Notes: generated from the sequence alone by a model not told the origin. A stretch of 64,000 nucleotides of DNA from Candidatus Dadabacteria bacterium (GCA_022822065.1 JAJECI010000011.1:223970-287969), one strand, 5' to 3'. Shown: positions 16,473 through 26,227, counted from the first letter of the stretch. Numbers and translations are program-made.

Positions 16473-17375
16473 TCAGATGAATCTTCTGTCAAGCCATCTT
16501 ATTATAATATCGCCCATTTCCTCTTCTTTTCCGTCGAGAGTATGACCGGTATTGAGATAATACGCGGAAACGTCGTCATTTCCGTTATCTATGGCTATTT
16601 GCGCAAGATTGTGGGTCTCATCGGGCTTTACAAACTCATCGTCCCATCCCTGCATGAGAAGAATCGGCAGTTTTATGTTCTTTATCTGCTCATAGCTCTT
16701 TACGGCCTGTGCCTCCGGACCGGCGAGAAACCACCACGTCTTGTATGTATATATCTCGGTGTGCTCCGGCCGGTAGGAGTTCCCCCTGGCCCTGGAAATA
16801 AGGATCGTTCTATCCTGCTTTGAATCATGGGGATTATCGCCGAGTATCGTCTTCGCCTCCTCGTACACTTCATCGTAGGAAGGCTGGCTTTCCCACTTGT
16901 TCCATCTTCTTTTTATCGAGTCCGGGATAGAATAAGGAGTAGCGAGGGCGATCACACCCTTTAGCAGTTCCGACTCATCGGAATCCGGTTGGCGGCTTTT
17001 TACGGAAAGGTATCTGAGGATCACTCCTCCACCCAGGCTGTAACCGGAAACAATGATTTTCTCGTAACCGATTTCTCCCAAATACTTCACTACGCCGTCT
17101 ATCTGCGGGATAGTGTCGTCCACTATTCCAAAGCCGAAGAAAAGCCCGAAATTGGCCATCCTGGTATTTATCGCGATAGACGAGTAGCCCGCCTTGGCAA
17201 GGATCGGCGGTAAGAATCTCTGGCTTCCGTCAAGAAAGTTCCCCAAAAACCCGTGAACATGGATAATTATGGTCTTTCTTTTTTCGGAGTCGTTATTAAG
17301 CGCTCTGTAGTAGAGGGCGTTAACCTTTCCTTTCCCGACTGGTACGGAAATCAGTTCCTGCTCTACGTATTTCAT
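16473..17375 (-). CDS. Alpha/beta-fold hydrolase (tandem copy 2)
   Basis: A 300-residue alpha/beta hydrolase, first gene of a two-gene operon with its paralogue. Oxyanion motif HVHGFLGNF at 39-47, nucleophile SGYSLGGGVILRYL with Ser113, acid region LMQGWDDEFVKP and catalytic His in NTGHTLDG near the C-terminus, so the triad looks intact. No signal peptide or membrane anchor, hence cytoplasmic. A promoter-like pair lies just upstream. The internal segment with IPDSIKRRWNKWESQPSYDEVYEEAK forms a lid-like insertion shared with copy 1. The function is not recognised beyond the fold. Confidence 0.82.
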   Translation of the reverse strand: MKYVEQELISVPVGKGKVNALYYRALNNDSEKRKTIIIHVHGFLGNFLDGSQRFLPPILAKAGYSSIAINTRMANFGLFFGFGIVDDTIPQIDGVVKYLGEIGYEKIIVSGYSLGGGVILRYLSVKSRQPDSDESELLKGVIALATPYSIPDSIKRRWNKWESQPSYDEVYEEAKTILGDNPHDSKQDRTILISRARGNSYRPEHTEIYTYKTWWFLAGPEAQAVKSYEQIKNIKLPILLMQGWDDEFVKPDETHNLAQIAIDNGNDDVSAYYLNTGHTLDGKEEEMGDIIIRWLDRRFI

Positions 17376-17407
17376 TGTTAGATACGGTTTTTTTAAGAAG
17401 TACTGAT

Positions 17408-17434
17408 ATTATAAAAGTCCCTCGGGCAAGTCAA
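17408..17434 (-). promoter_or_regulatory. Candidate promoter of the alpha/beta hydrolase pair
   Basis: On the minus strand TTGACT (17429-17434) and a perfect TATAAT (17408-17413) are 15 bases apart, slightly short of the optimum. A start near 17401 would give a leader of about 26 bases that holds no Shine-Dalgarno. The rest of the 17376-17517 gap shows nothing else. Confidence 0.5.
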
Positions 17435-17517
17435 TAGCGGCAACAATAAACTCTGACGGTTGATAAGGGCATTAGAATTCAGAGATGCCTCGAATTGTTT
17501 GTCTAAAAGCGGCAAAC

Positions 17518-17754
17518 TCAACTATCCGCAGTTTCTACTGTGACCGAATCAGGATTCTGCATTAGAAAATCAGCCTTTTTCTTCGCCTCCATCCAGTCCG
17601 GCGCCTCTCCAATCTTTATGAGCGTGTTTTTTGCGGTGGCCTTGAGAAAAAGATGCCCCGTCTTCTTATCCCAGAAAATCTGCCAGTTATCCCCCCGGAA
17701 GTCCCTTAGCCATCCGAAGGGAAAAAATCCAGAATAGTCAGTGCCGGACTTCAT
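17518..17754 (-). CDS. Small protein of unknown function
   Basis: A 78-residue open frame from the ATG at 17754, which has AGAAGGAG nine bases upstream; a longer in-frame start at 17823 lacks such a site. I do not recognise the family. The sequence is rich in aromatic residues in the first half (YSGFFPFGWLRDF, WQIFWDKKTGHLFLKA) and ends in a charged helix (DWMEAKKKADFLMQ). The WQIFWDKKTGHLFLK stretch looks like a beta hairpin. No membrane segment or signal peptide. It lies between the alpha/beta hydrolase operon and nth, with all neighbours on the same strand. The good ribosome site and coding-like codon use support it being real. Confidence 0.6.
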   Translation of the reverse strand: MKSGTDYSGFFPFGWLRDFRGDNWQIFWDKKTGHLFLKATAKNTLIKIGEAPDWMEAKKKADFLMQNPDSVTVETADS

Positions 17755-17793
17755 CTGCTTTTTCTCCTTCTGCGTTCCGTAGTTACTTTGAGA

Positions 17794-17813
17794 GCCGGGT
17801 GAAAATACCCGGC
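17794..17813. other. Stem-loop downstream of nth
   Basis: GCCGGGT (17794-17800) and ACCCGGC (17807-17813) form a 7-bp GC-rich stem with a GAAAAT loop. On the plus strand GGTTTT follows; on the minus strand, where nth is transcribed, no T run follows. It may be a 3' stabiliser or a weak terminator. Confidence 0.4.
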
Positions 17814-17863
17814 GGTTTTGCACTCAAAGCGTTTTCCAAGAATCTCTTTAACACTAACAGTTC

Positions 17864-18514
17864 TCACGATGCGTAAAGCTCCTCGAAATACAGGCATACG
17901 TGCGATATTCCGCACTTCGAACACACGGGCTTTCTCGCCTTGCAGACATTTCTTCCGTGATCACCCAGGGAATTTGAAAAAAACGTCCAGTCTTTTTCCG
18001 GAACGCACTCTCTAAGATCAAATTCAATCTTAACGGGGTCGGAATTCGAGGTAAGACCAAGTCGGCGGCTTAACCTCATTATATGTGTGTCAACTATTAT
18101 TCCGGGTTTTCTGAAATAGTTGCCGATTATAACATTTGCCGTTTTCCTCCCGATTCCCGGGAGCTTGACCAGCTCTTCCATTTCGGAAGGTACTTTCCCC
18201 TTGTGTTTTCGTATTATCTCCCTTGAACAGTTTATTATCGCTTTTGCCTTATTTCTGTAAAAACCTGTTGATCTTACATCGTTTTGGAGTTCTTCTTCTG
18301 ATGCACGAGAAAATGCCTTTAGGTCCGGGTACTTCTCGAAAAGCCCCGGGGTTATCATATTTACCCGTTTATCAGTGCACTGGGCGGAGAGAATAGATCC
18401 GACCAGAAGCTCTGATGCACTGTTAAAAACAAGATGGCATTTTGCGTCGGGATAAGCTTTCTTCAGAAATTGAAGAACCTTCCGCGCTTTCTTTTTTATA
18501 TCCTGGGTATTCAT
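17864..18514 (-). CDS. nth: Endonuclease III (DNA glycosylase/AP lyase)
   Basis: Base excision repair enzyme removing oxidised pyrimidines. From the ATG at 18514 it has 216 residues; an in-frame TTG lies four codons earlier and neither start has a clear ribosome site. The helix-hairpin-helix motif LPGIGRKTANVI (118-129) contains the catalytic Lys124, and VDTHIMRLSRRLGL contains Asp142. The C-terminal [4Fe-4S] loop has the canonical C-x6-C-x2-C-x5-C spacing (Cys191, 198, 201, 207). All key residues are present, so the enzyme should be active. It stands alone between fdxA and the small unknown gene, facing the same way. Confidence 0.96.
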   Translation of the reverse strand: MNTQDIKKKARKVLQFLKKAYPDAKCHLVFNSASELLVGSILSAQCTDKRVNMITPGLFEKYPDLKAFSRASEEELQNDVRSTGFYRNKAKAIINCSREIIRKHKGKVPSEMEELVKLPGIGRKTANVIIGNYFRKPGIIVDTHIMRLSRRLGLTSNSDPVKIEFDLRECVPEKDWTFFSNSLGDHGRNVCKARKPVCSKCGISHVCLYFEELYAS

Positions 18515-18646
18515 CTTGAACAGCAAAATATATACGTGAAACTTCTTAAGCTACAAGCTGATACAGCCTGAAGCGCGAGGGAAACTCTTTTGAGCTCTTT
18601 CCACGCCGCCATCTTATCCGCATAGAAATATTTTCTCGAAGACATA

Positions 18647-18685
18647 AAAAAAGGGGGAAATGAAACTTTCAAATCCCCCTTTTTT
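18647..18685 (-). terminator. Rho-independent terminator of fdxA
   Basis: An 11-bp stem A6G5/C5T6 with a 17-base loop, 27 bases after the fdxA stop. On the minus strand the stem ends in seven T, as expected; the plus strand also ends in a T run, so it could work in both directions. Confidence 0.75.
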
Positions 18686-18712
18686 CTCTTTAAAGTCAGT
18701 TGTTAGTGAGGT

Positions 18713-18979
18713 TTAGTCATTTCTGGCCGGTTCAAGGCCTTCTTTGCCCTCGAAGAAATCTTTGTTTATGTCAATGAACTTCTGCCATTTCTCGGGCAAT
18801 TCATCTTCGTGAAATATGGCTTCCACTGGGCAGGGGTCTACGCACGCTCCGCAGTCTATGCATTCATCGGGATGTATGATCAACTGATCATCTCCCTCAT
18901 ATATGCAATCAACCGGGCACGCTTCAACACAAGCCTTGTCCTTCACTCCGATGCATGGTTCGGCAATTATGTATGCCAT
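18713..18979 (-). CDS. fdxA: 7Fe ferredoxin ([3Fe-4S][4Fe-4S])
   Basis: An 88-residue soluble electron carrier. Cys9, Cys17 and Cys21 appear in [19 protein letters not shown], where the position that would complete a CxxC is Val12; this is the pattern of a [3Fe-4S] cluster as in Azotobacter FdI and mycobacterial FdxA. The second motif, [16 protein letters not shown], is a full CxxCxxCxxxCP for a [4Fe-4S] cluster. The C-terminal [17 protein letters not shown] matches the FdxA tail. Possible partners are IspG and other reductases, but the sequence does not tell. It is a single gene closed by a strong terminator, 99 bases after secG. Confidence 0.95.
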   Translation of the reverse strand: MAYIIAEPCIGVKDKACVEACPVDCIYEGDDQLIIHPDECIDCGACVDPCPVEAIFHEDELPEKWQKFIDINKDFFEGKEGLEPARND

Positions 18980-19078
18980 CTTTTAGAACCTCCGAATTGG
19001 CACGCTACCACTTATCATCTCTATACTAACCAAAGCACTTTCAAATAAAAGGCATCAGGACAACCGACCCCTCTATAT

Positions 19079-19429
19079 TCATTCCCCTTCCTGAGAAGGC
19101 TCCAAGGGTTCTCCCAAAGATTCTTCGACAGGCGGAGAGGTTTCTTCAAACATTTCAATCGGCGATTTCTCCACCACCGACCCTGATATCGATTTTACGG
19201 ATGTGTAACCGAGAAAAAGCGAGGTAATTACGAAGATGAGCCCAAAAAGCCTGGTCATCTTAACGAGAAAAGGCATTGCACCGCTTGAACCAAAAAGCGA
19301 CTCCGAACTCCCGCCTCCAAACATTGAACCTATGTCCGCGGACTTGCTCGGCTGAAGCAGTATGATCAGCACAAGAAGGATGCTGACGATGATATGAATA
19401 ATTTTCACCGACGGTATTAAGAACTCCAA
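19079..19429 (-). CDS. secG: Preprotein translocase subunit SecG
   Basis: A 116-residue inner-membrane subunit of SecYEG. Two hydrophobic helices flank the hallmark loop: IIHIIVSILLVLIILLQPS, then GGGSSESLFGSSGAMPFLVKMTR, then LIFVITSLFLGYT. The tail of about 40 residues is acidic and proline-rich (EEPLEPS-like), longer than in E. coli but common in other groups. It starts three bases after the tpiA stop, the standard tpiA-secG arrangement of many bacteria, and is surely co-transcribed. SecE lies at 63.6 kb; SecY is outside the window. Confidence 0.93.
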   Translation of the reverse strand: MEFLIPSVKIIHIIVSILLVLIILLQPSKSADIGSMFGGGSSESLFGSSGAMPFLVKMTRLFGLIFVITSLFLGYTSVKSISGSVVEKSPIEMFEETSPPVEESLGEPLEPSQEGE

Positions 19430-19432
19430 TTT

Positions 19433-20227
19433 CTAACCCTCCACGGATTTTATTATTCTAAAAAAAGAGTCGGCTGAAAGACTTTCTCCTCCAACCAGAA
19501 CCCCGTCAACTTCATCAACAGACATTATCTCTCCTATATTACCCGTTTTGACGCTCCCGCCATATAAAATTTTCACACTACTACCTAACCGGGGAAACAT
19601 CTCGGTTAAAAGCTCTCGTATGTATCCGTGAATCTCGGCTATTTCCGAAGAAGTGGCATTTTTCCCCGTCCCTATGGCCCAGACCGGCTCGTACGCTATG
19701 ACGACATCTAAAATCCGCTCTTCATCCAGATCGCGCAGCGCATTTTCTACCTGGATCTTTATCGGCGAGAAGAGCAGCTCTTTTCTCTTCGAAATGTCTT
19801 CACTTCCGCGGATTGCTTCTTCTCTCTGGACTTCGGTTTCCCCCACGCAGAGAATTATTTTCAACCCGCAGGAGATTGATAGCAGAAGTTTTTCACGGAC
19901 CTGCTCATCATTCTCCCCAAGTATGTGCCTTCTCTCCGAATGGCCAACAATAGCCCAATTGCATCCGGCGTCCAAAAGCATCGGCGCGGAAATCTCGCCA
20001 GTGAACGCCCCACTTATTCTGCCGGAAACGTTTTGGGCCCCAAGATCTACGGTCGAACCCGAGATGCGTCTTCCTACCACGTCAAGAACCGTATAGGGAG
20101 GCGCGAGCACTACCTGACATGCGGAGTAGTCTTCTCCAAGCAGGCTGACTATTGCGCCGGACAACTCCAGTGCCTCCTCCCGAAGCAAGTTCATTTTCCA
20201 GTTTCCAACGACAAGTTTTTTATCCAT
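19433..20227 (-). CDS. tpiA: Triosephosphate isomerase
   Basis: Glycolytic/gluconeogenic enzyme interconverting DHAP and glyceraldehyde-3-phosphate. The 264 residues form one TIM barrel with Asn9 and Lys11 (VGNWKMN), His96 in IVGHSERRH and catalytic Glu180 in AYEPVWAIGTGK; the phosphate-binding ILYGGSVKTGN and VDGVLVGGESL close the barrel. An insertion of about ten residues (AIRGSEDISKRKELLFSP) makes it slightly longer than the usual 250. With pckA it supports gluconeogenic flux. secG follows immediately. Confidence 0.97.
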   Translation of the reverse strand: MDKKLVVGNWKMNLLREEALELSGAIVSLLGEDYSACQVVLAPPYTVLDVVGRRISGSTVDLGAQNVSGRISGAFTGEISAPMLLDAGCNWAIVGHSERRHILGENDEQVREKLLLSISCGLKIILCVGETEVQREEAIRGSEDISKRKELLFSPIKIQVENALRDLDEERILDVVIAYEPVWAIGTGKNATSSEIAEIHGYIRELLTEMFPRLGSSVKILYGGSVKTGNIGEIMSVDEVDGVLVGGESLSADSFFRIIKSVEG

Positions 20228-20324
20228 TTAACGCCCCGTGACGAAAATTCGTCTTATCCGGAAAAAGCGAGAAAGCTACTCCCCGATCACAACTAATGCA
20301 AACTTTTTTCTCTCCAAAAAACAC

Positions 20325-21464
20325 TTAACCCAGAAATTCACCCAGCCTTTTTACTCCCTCCCGTATGGAGTCAACCGACGTCGTATAGGAAAACCTGAGA
20401 TAATCTCTTCCCCTGTCGCTGAAATCTATTCCGGGAGTTACCCCCACGTGGCAGTTCTCAAGAATATCAAATGCGAGGCTCCAGGAGTCTCGGCTCCATC
20501 GGGAGGAATTCACAAAAACGTAGAACGCCCCCTTGGGTTCAACCGAAATATCAAATCCAACCGAGGAAAGGCCTTTTATCATCTCTTTTCTTCTTCTGTC
20601 AAACTCAGCCACCATCGCCTCGCTTCCGCCGCCTTTTTTCACTTCCTCAATAGCGGCAACTCCCGCTTTCTGAACAAAAGAGCCGGCGGAAATAAAGAGG
20701 TTCTGCTGAAGTTTTTGCACGTACCTTACGAGGTCTTCTGGAACTATCATGTAACCGAGACGCCAACCTGTCATGGAATAGAATTTGGCGAAGCCGTTTA
20801 TCGCTATGGCATTGTCAGTGAATTCCAGAATGGAGTTAACGCGCGCGCCATAGACAAGACCGTGGTAGATTTCATCCGAAATCACGAAAAGACCCATCTC
20901 GGACAGTTCCCGGAGAACTTCTCTGTCCATAACGGCCCCGGTGGGATTCGCGGGAGAATTTACCAGAACAGCCTTTGTTTTTCTGCCGATATTCTTTCTG
21001 ATTTCCGCGGGGTCAACCTGATAACCGTCACTTTCGTAAACGGGTATTTTCTTCGCGACCCCTCTCGCAACGCTTATTATCTGCGGATAACATGCGTAAT
21101 GCGGGTCCGTTATCAATATCTCATCGCCGGGGTTAAGAACGGTCAGCATCGCCAGCAGGAGCGCCGGGGAACTGCCTAGAGTTATTATTACCCTTTCATA
21201 CCCCACTTCTATTCCGTAAGTACGGCTGTAGTCCTCCGCGACGCTTTGGCGGAGCTCATCAATTCCAAGACTGCTTGTGTACTTCGTGTAGCCTTTCTCT
21301 ATCCACTTCGCGGCAGCAGAGCATATTTCATCGGGAGTATTGAAATCAGGCTCTCCAACCTCGAAATGTATGATGTCTTGACCTTCATCCTCAAGGCGCT
21401 TTGCCCTCTCGAGGATGTCCATTACGTAGAAAGGTTCTATGTTCTTAACCAGATCTGAAATCAT
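20325..21464 (-). CDS. Class I/II PLP-dependent aminotransferase (aspartate aminotransferase-like)
   Basis: A 379-residue fold-type I aminotransferase. N-terminal FEVGEPDFNTPDEI (34-47), LGSSPALLLAM (phosphate-binding turn), the PANPTG motif with Asn173, SDEIYHGLVYG and the PLP Lys227 in NGFAKFYSMTGWRLGYM. The C-terminal FSYTTSVDSIREGVKRL has the Arg that binds the alpha-carboxylate (LRFSY). It belongs to the AspC/AlaT-like subgroup; sequence alone does not fix the amino acid used. It sits between def and tpiA on the same strand with no overlap, so the neighbours do not indicate a pathway. Confidence 0.9.
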   Translation of the reverse strand: MISDLVKNIEPFYVMDILERAKRLEDEGQDIIHFEVGEPDFNTPDEICSAAAKWIEKGYTKYTSSLGIDELRQSVAEDYSRTYGIEVGYERVIITLGSSPALLLAMLTVLNPGDEILITDPHYACYPQIISVARGVAKKIPVYESDGYQVDPAEIRKNIGRKTKAVLVNSPANPTGAVMDREVLRELSEMGLFVISDEIYHGLVYGARVNSILEFTDNAIAINGFAKFYSMTGWRLGYMIVPEDLVRYVQKLQQNLFISAGSFVQKAGVAAIEEVKKGGGSEAMVAEFDRRRKEMIKGLSSVGFDISVEPKGAFYVFVNSSRWSRDSWSLAFDILENCHVGVTPGIDFSDRGRDYLRFSYTTSVDSIREGVKRLGEFLG

Positions 21465-21502
21465 GTCGTGAAATCGCCCTCGGAATCAAGCAAAACAAAG
21501 AA

Positions 21503-22018
21503 TTAATCCTGCGCGGAGACGAACCGCTCGTTGATTTGTTTTACAAGAAGATCTCTTTTAAGTTGTCTTAGCCTGTCAAAAAACAATATACCATCAAGAT
21601 GATCAATTTCATGCTGAAGCACCCTTGACAACATTCCGTCCGCATCAATAGTGAACCGCTTTCCTTTTCTGTCGAGGGCAGATACACGAACTTGGTCTTT
21701 TCTTCTTATATTCGCAAAAAATCCAGGCACGCTAAGACAACCTTCCTCTCCCATCTGGAACCCTCGAGAGGAAACAATCTCGGGATTTACAAGCTCGTAG
21801 AACTCCCTTTCTTCACTCTCGGGTAAAGGCACATCAACTACCAGGACCCGGACATTCCTGCCGACCTGTGGAGCCGCAAGTCCGACGCCATCTGCATCGC
21901 GGAGCGTCTCCGTCATATCATCCAGAAGACGTTCAAGGTCCTCATCTGGTTTCTCCACGGGCCGGGATTTTCTCTTTAACTCGGGGGCGGGATAAAAAAG
22001 GATATCAAGCAAGGGCAT
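21503..22018 (-). CDS. def: Peptide deformylase
   Basis: Metallohydrolase removing the N-formyl group from nascent proteins. 171 residues with all three motifs: GVGLAAPQVG (44-53), EGCLSVPG with metal ligand Cys94, and HEIDHLDG with His136, Glu137 and His140. The N-terminus LDILFYPAPELKRKSRPV is the usual beta strand-lead. The C-terminal RLRQLKRDLLVKQI is of the type found in Gram-negative class I enzymes. It is 50 bases from the HU/IHF-like gene upstream and is not next to fmt in this window. Confidence 0.96.
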   Translation of the reverse strand: MPLLDILFYPAPELKRKSRPVEKPDEDLERLLDDMTETLRDADGVGLAAPQVGRNVRVLVVDVPLPESEEREFYELVNPEIVSSRGFQMGEEGCLSVPGFFANIRRKDQVRVSALDRKGKRFTIDADGMLSRVLQHEIDHLDGILFFDRLRQLKRDLLVKQINERFVSAQD

Positions 22019-22068
22019 CTGCGACGCTTATAAAAGAAGGGTTGTTAGCAGACCTAAGCCGCGGTCTG

Positions 22069-22359
22069 TCATTTGTCACTGTTTTTTTCCGTAAGTTTCG
22101 GAGCAAGCCAGCTGCTTACCCTAAACAGTGGAAGGGTTTTTTCGCCAATGTATATTTTTTCGCCTGTTCTGGGATTCCTTCCTTCATAAGGCTCGTAATT
22201 TTTCGTAAAGAAACTTCCGAAATGTCTTATCTCTATTCTTTCCCCATCACGAAGCATCTCGGTCATGGCGTTAATTATGGCGTCGAGAACCTTTCTGGAT
22301 TCTACGGAATTAAGTTCAAATCTCCGTGAAAGCTCCTTTTCAATATCCGATTTTTTCAT
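22069..22359 (-). CDS. HU/IHF-family DNA-binding protein
   Basis: A 96-residue histone-like protein. The DNA-bending arm is recognisable in GERIEIRHFGSFFTKNYEPYEGRNPRTGEKIYI, containing the conserved FGSF and the RNPRTGE arm tip with the intercalating Pro. The N-terminal helices (MKKSDIEKELSRRFELNSVESRKVLDAII) form the dimer core. Length and the final VSSWLAPKL-type tail are closer to IHF subunits than to HU, but a second subunit is not in the window, so a homodimeric HU role cannot be excluded. It stands between metH and def on the same strand. Confidence 0.9.
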   Translation of the reverse strand: MKKSDIEKELSRRFELNSVESRKVLDAIINAMTEMLRDGERIEIRHFGSFFTKNYEPYEGRNPRTGEKIYIGEKTLPLFRVSSWLAPKLTEKNSDK

Positions 22360-22367
22360 GACGTTTT

Positions 22368-22397
22368 AAAAATCAGTAAGGTTAGGACCTGATTTTT
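22368..22397 (-). terminator. Candidate terminator between the HU/IHF-like gene and metH
   Basis: AAAAATCAG (22368-22376) and CTGATTTTT (22389-22397) form a 9-bp stem around a 12-base loop that can itself pair AGGT with ACCT. On the minus strand metH ends at 22457, so the hairpin lies 60 bases after its stop. The T run is part of the stem. Confidence 0.5.
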
Positions 22398-22456
22398 CAC
22401 TCTAGATATTTTAAAGCCGTTTGTCAAGTAAGCCCTCGATTTTGCGAAGAAAATTC

Positions 22457-25400
22457 TCAGTACCCGAGATTCGGCCGGAGCCATTTTTCCGCCTCTTCAA
22501 GATCGATTGTTTTTCTCCTCGCGTAATCCAGGACCTGGTCTTTTAGTATTTTCCCAAGAAAGAAATATCTTGATTCGGGGTGGGCCATGTAGAACCCTGA
22601 AACCGAACTCGGCGGAGTCATGGCGAAGCTCTCAGTAAGCGACACACCCGTGTGTTTTTCCGCCTCGAGAAGATCCCAGAGAATCTCTTTTTCAGTGTGG
22701 TCCGGACATGAAGGGTAGCCGGGAGCAGGTCTTATGCCCCTGTATTTTTCGTTTATCAGGTCTTCGGAACTGAGCTTTTCTTCTTTTCCGTACCCCCAGA
22801 GGTCCCTTACTTTTTTATGAATCATCTCTGCAAGAGCTTCGGCTATCCTATCCCCCAGAACACTTGCCATAATCGAATTGTAGTCATCCCCTTTTTGCTT
22901 AAAATCTTCGGAGAATTTCTCAACTCCTTCACCGGCAGTCACCACAAAGCCCCCAATGTAATCTTCTTTGCCCGAGACTTTCGGCGCTACAAAATCTGAA
23001 AGACAGTAATAGTGACCCTCTTTAGAACGCATCTCCTGCTGTCTTAGAAAATGAAACGTTGCCAGAACCTGTCTTTCTTCTCCATGGACTTCACAAGCGC
23101 TATGGCAGTCGCACTTCTTACCGGTTGCCGGAGCCTGCATCTTTTCTCCATAAACTTCAACATCGTCTCCGACGCTGTTTGCGCGAAAGAGTCCGACAAC
23201 AGCGCGGGGGGTGAAAACTTTTTCCAGGATTATCCGCTTAAGGAGTGCCTGACCGTCCCGGTAAAGTTTTTTTGCCTGATCTCCTCTTTCGGGGTGCTCA
23301 AGTATTTTCGGAAAAACTCCTTTAAGCTCCCACGCCCAGAAAAAAGGAGACCAGTCGATGTAACCGGCGACTTCCTCAAGAGAGATGCTGTCGAAGACAA
23401 AGACTCCAAGACGCCCGGGACACTCTATCGCAATATTATCCCAGTCGGTCGTAAACGCTTTTTCCCTGGCCTTTTCTATGGAAGCGTATTCCGTCTGGCC
23501 GCGGGCTTTTTCAAAACGTTCCTTCTGTTCCAGGTTGCTTTTTTCCAGTTTCTCCATGTAAAGCCGGGCTTTTTCCGGGTCCAGCATCTCGTTGCAGGCA
23601 CCTACCACGAGCGAAGCATCGGCTACGTGATCAACTATGCCGCTGTATCCGGGAGCTATTTTTATCGCAGTATGAGCCCTGCTCGTGGTCGCCCCGCCAA
23701 TAAGAAGGGGTATGGAAAACCCCTCCCGTTCCATCTCTTTAGCGTTATACACCATTTCGTCAAGAGAAGGTGTAATCAGTCCGCTCAATCCTATGAAATC
23801 CGCGCGATGCTCTTTTGCAACGTTGAGTATTCTCTCGCAGGGAACCATTACCCCGAGGTCTATCACTTCGTAGTTGTTGCAGCCAAGAACCACAGACACT
23901 ATGTTTTTTCCTATATCGTGGACATCTCCCTTCACGGTGGCTATAACGAATTTCCCCTTGACTCCCCCGCTTCCTTCTTTTTCCTCTTCCATAAAAGGCT
24001 GAAGATGCGCAACGGCTCTTTTCATGACTCTGGCGCTTTTCACCACCTGGGGAAGAAACATCTTGCCGTCGCCGAACAGATCCCCGACCACTTTCATGCC
24101 ATCCATAAGAGGACCCTCGATGACCTCAAGCGGGGCTCCGTACTTAATCCTCGCCTCTTCCGTGTCATCCTCGATGAAGTCAGCTATGCCGTTTACAAGG
24201 GAGTGCTCAAGACGTTTCTCAACCTCAAGCTCTCTCCATTGCCTGGTTTCCTTTTCCGCGCTCCCGGACTTTACCCCTTCAAAATGTTTCGCATATTCAA
24301 CAAGACGCTCCGTGGCGTCGGGGCGACGGTTAAGAAGCACGTCTTCCACTTTTTCAAGAAGTTCGGGTTCGATGTCGTCGTAAACGGTTAGCATCCCGGC
24401 GTTTACTATTCCCATGTCAAACCCGGCTTTTATGGCGTGGTAGAGAAACGCGCTGTGCATAGCTTCGCGCACTACGTTGTTTCCCCTGAAGGAAAAAGAT
24501 ATGTTGCTTACTCCGCCGCTTGTGAGCGCCCCGGGGCAGGATTTTTTTATCTCCCTTACGGCCTCGATGAAATTCACGGCGTAGGAATTGTGTTCCTCGA
24601 TCCCGGTTCCGACAGTAAGTATGTTCGGGTCAAAGATTATGTCGCAGGGATCCATGCCCACTTCTTCAGTTAATATGCGGTAGGCCCTTTTGCAGATTTC
24701 CACCTTGTCCTCTTTGGAGGTCGCCTGGCCTTTTTCGTCAAAAGCCATTACCACGACTGAAGCGCCGTAGCGCATTGCCTCTTTTGCCTGTTCGCGGAAC
24801 ACTTCCTCGCCTTCCTTAAGACTTATGGAATTTACAATGCACTTGCCCTGAATGCATTTAAGTCCCTGCTCAATAACGGACCACTTGGAACTGTCTATCA
24901 TCACCGGAACCTTGGTCACCTCGGGTTCCGACGCGATAAGATTGAGGAAACGCTTCATGCAGGCTTCAGAGTCAAGAAGCCCCTCATCGAAATTAACGTC
25001 TATTATGTTTGCTCCGTTCTCCACCTGCTGAAGAGCTATCGAAACAGCTCCTTCATAATCTTCTTCCTTTACAAGTCTCGCGAACTTTGGAGAACCCGTA
25101 ACGTTGGCCCTCTCCCCGACCATTATGAAAGGTCTCTCGCCATCAGAGGTTATGGTAAGGGGTTCAAGACCGCTTAACCTGGTTGCGTCTTTGCGAACTG
25201 GGATTTCTCTTGGCGGAACATCGCTTAGTTTTTCAACCACCATTTCTATGTGCTCGGGAGTGGTGCCGCAGCATCCGCCTACCATGTTGACAAAACCGCT
25301 TTCCGCGAAATCCAGAAGAAGAGTAGAGGTGATCTCCGGCGTTTCGTCGTATCCCGTCTCGCTCAACGGGTTGGGAAGTCCGGCGTTGGGGTAGCAGCTT

Positions 25401-26227
25401 ATGCGGCAGTCGGCTATTCGCGAGAGTTCCTCTATGTAAGGACGCATCTCTTCTGCCCCCAGCGCGCAGTTTATACCGACGCTGAAGGGCTTTGCGTGGC
25501 GAACGGAGTTCCAGAAAGCCTCCACGGTCTGTCCCGAAAGAGTGCGCCCGGATCGATCCGTTATGGTAACGGAGATCATAACCGGAATCCTTTCCCCTCC
25601 ACGCGCATCGAAAAAGCCCTCAATGGCGTATATGGCCGCCTTTAGGTTAAGCGTGTCAAAAGTGGTTTCGGGCAGAAGTATATCTACCCCTCCTTCAACA
25701 AGAGCCTCCGTCTGCTCGCGGTATGCCTCTACGAGCTGGTCAAAGGAAACCGCCCTGTAAGACGGATCGTTTACGTCAGGGGACATTGATGCCGTCTTAT
25801 TGGTCGGACCCAGCGCTCCGGCGACAAAGCAAACCCTTCCGGGATTTTTCTCCATAAAATCAGAAGCCGCCTTCTTTGCTAGTTTCGCCGACTCGACATT
25901 AAGGGTTCTCACCCAGCTCTCAAGGCCGTAATCGGCCTGAGCTATGGAGGTGGAACTAAAGGTATTGGTCTCAACTATGTCGCAGCCGGCCTCGAAGAAC
26001 TTTCTGTGGATTTCATGTATGATGTCGGGCCTGGTGAGGGAAAGCAGGTCATTATTGCCCTTTAGGTCCACAGGGTGGTCGGAGAACAGATCTCCCCTGA
26101 AGTCCTCTTCTTCGAGGTCGTGCCTCTGGATCATCGTGCCCATGGCGCCGTCGAGGAAAACTATTCTCTTTTTCGAAAGAGCCTCGAGCCGCGCGGAGAC
26201 TTTTGTGCCGTTATCGTCCGTAGTCAT
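22457..26227 (-). CDS. metH: Cobalamin-dependent methionine synthase
   Basis: Transfers the methyl group of methyltetrahydrofolate to homocysteine through cob(I)alamin. All modules of the 1256-residue enzyme are present in order: homocysteine domain (about 20-340) with zinc Cys residues in GINCALG and [11 protein letters not shown]; pterin domain (about 365-625) from [14 protein letters not shown]; helical cap; B12 domain with the lower-ligand motif [23 protein letters not shown] and [11 protein letters not shown]; and the SAM-binding reactivation domain ending [23 protein letters not shown] precedes the ATG. The 84-base gap upstream has no room for a cobalamin riboswitch. Full length including the activation domain means it does not need a separate reactivase. 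ThrC and a CysO-like carrier are encoded nearby. Confidence 0.98.
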   Translation of the reverse strand: MTTDDNGTKVSARLEALSKKRIVFLDGAMGTMIQRHDLEEEDFRGDLFSDHPVDLKGNNDLLSLTRPDIIHEIHRKFFEAGCDIVETNTFSSTSIAQADYGLESWVRTLNVESAKLAKKAASDFMEKNPGRVCFVAGALGPTNKTASMSPDVNDPSYRAVSFDQLVEAYREQTEALVEGGVDILLPETTFDTLNLKAAIYAIEGFFDARGGERIPVMISVTITDRSGRTLSGQTVEAFWNSVRHAKPFSVGINCALGAEEMRPYIEELSRIADCRISCYPNAGLPNPLSETGYDETPEITSTLLLDFAESGFVNMVGGCCGTTPEHIEMVVEKLSDVPPREIPVRKDATRLSGLEPLTITSDGERPFIMVGERANVTGSPKFARLVKEEDYEGAVSIALQQVENGANIIDVNFDEGLLDSEACMKRFLNLIASEPEVTKVPVMIDSSKWSVIEQGLKCIQGKCIVNSISLKEGEEVFREQAKEAMRYGASVVVMAFDEKGQATSKEDKVEICKRAYRILTEEVGMDPCDIIFDPNILTVGTGIEEHNSYAVNFIEAVREIKKSCPGALTSGGVSNISFSFRGNNVVREAMHSAFLYHAIKAGFDMGIVNAGMLTVYDDIEPELLEKVEDVLLNRRPDATERLVEYAKHFEGVKSGSAEKETRQWRELEVEKRLEHSLVNGIADFIEDDTEEARIKYGAPLEVIEGPLMDGMKVVGDLFGDGKMFLPQVVKSARVMKRAVAHLQPFMEEEKEGSGGVKGKFVIATVKGDVHDIGKNIVSVVLGCNNYEVIDLGVMVPCERILNVAKEHRADFIGLSGLITPSLDEMVYNAKEMEREGFSIPLLIGGATTSRAHTAIKIAPGYSGIVDHVADASLVVGACNEMLDPEKARLYMEKLEKSNLEQKERFEKARGQTEYASIEKAREKAFTTDWDNIAIECPGRLGVFVFDSISLEEVAGYIDWSPFFWAWELKGVFPKILEHPERGDQAKKLYRDGQALLKRIILEKVFTPRAVVGLFRANSVGDDVEVYGEKMQAPATGKKCDCHSACEVHGEERQVLATFHFLRQQEMRSKEGHYYCLSDFVAPKVSGKEDYIGGFVVTAGEGVEKFSEDFKQKGDDYNSIMASVLGDRIAEALAEMIHKKVRDLWGYGKEEKLSSEDLINEKYRGIRPAPGYPSCPDHTEKEILWDLLEAEKHTGVSLTESFAMTPPSSVSGFYMAHPESRYFFLGKILKDQVLDYARRKTIDLEEAEKWLRPNLGY

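Noticed and set aside
23051..24391. 446-residue plus-strand open frame opposite metH
   Set aside because: Antisense to a full, motif-complete metH; composition is that of a shadow frame and no ribosome site or family match is seen.
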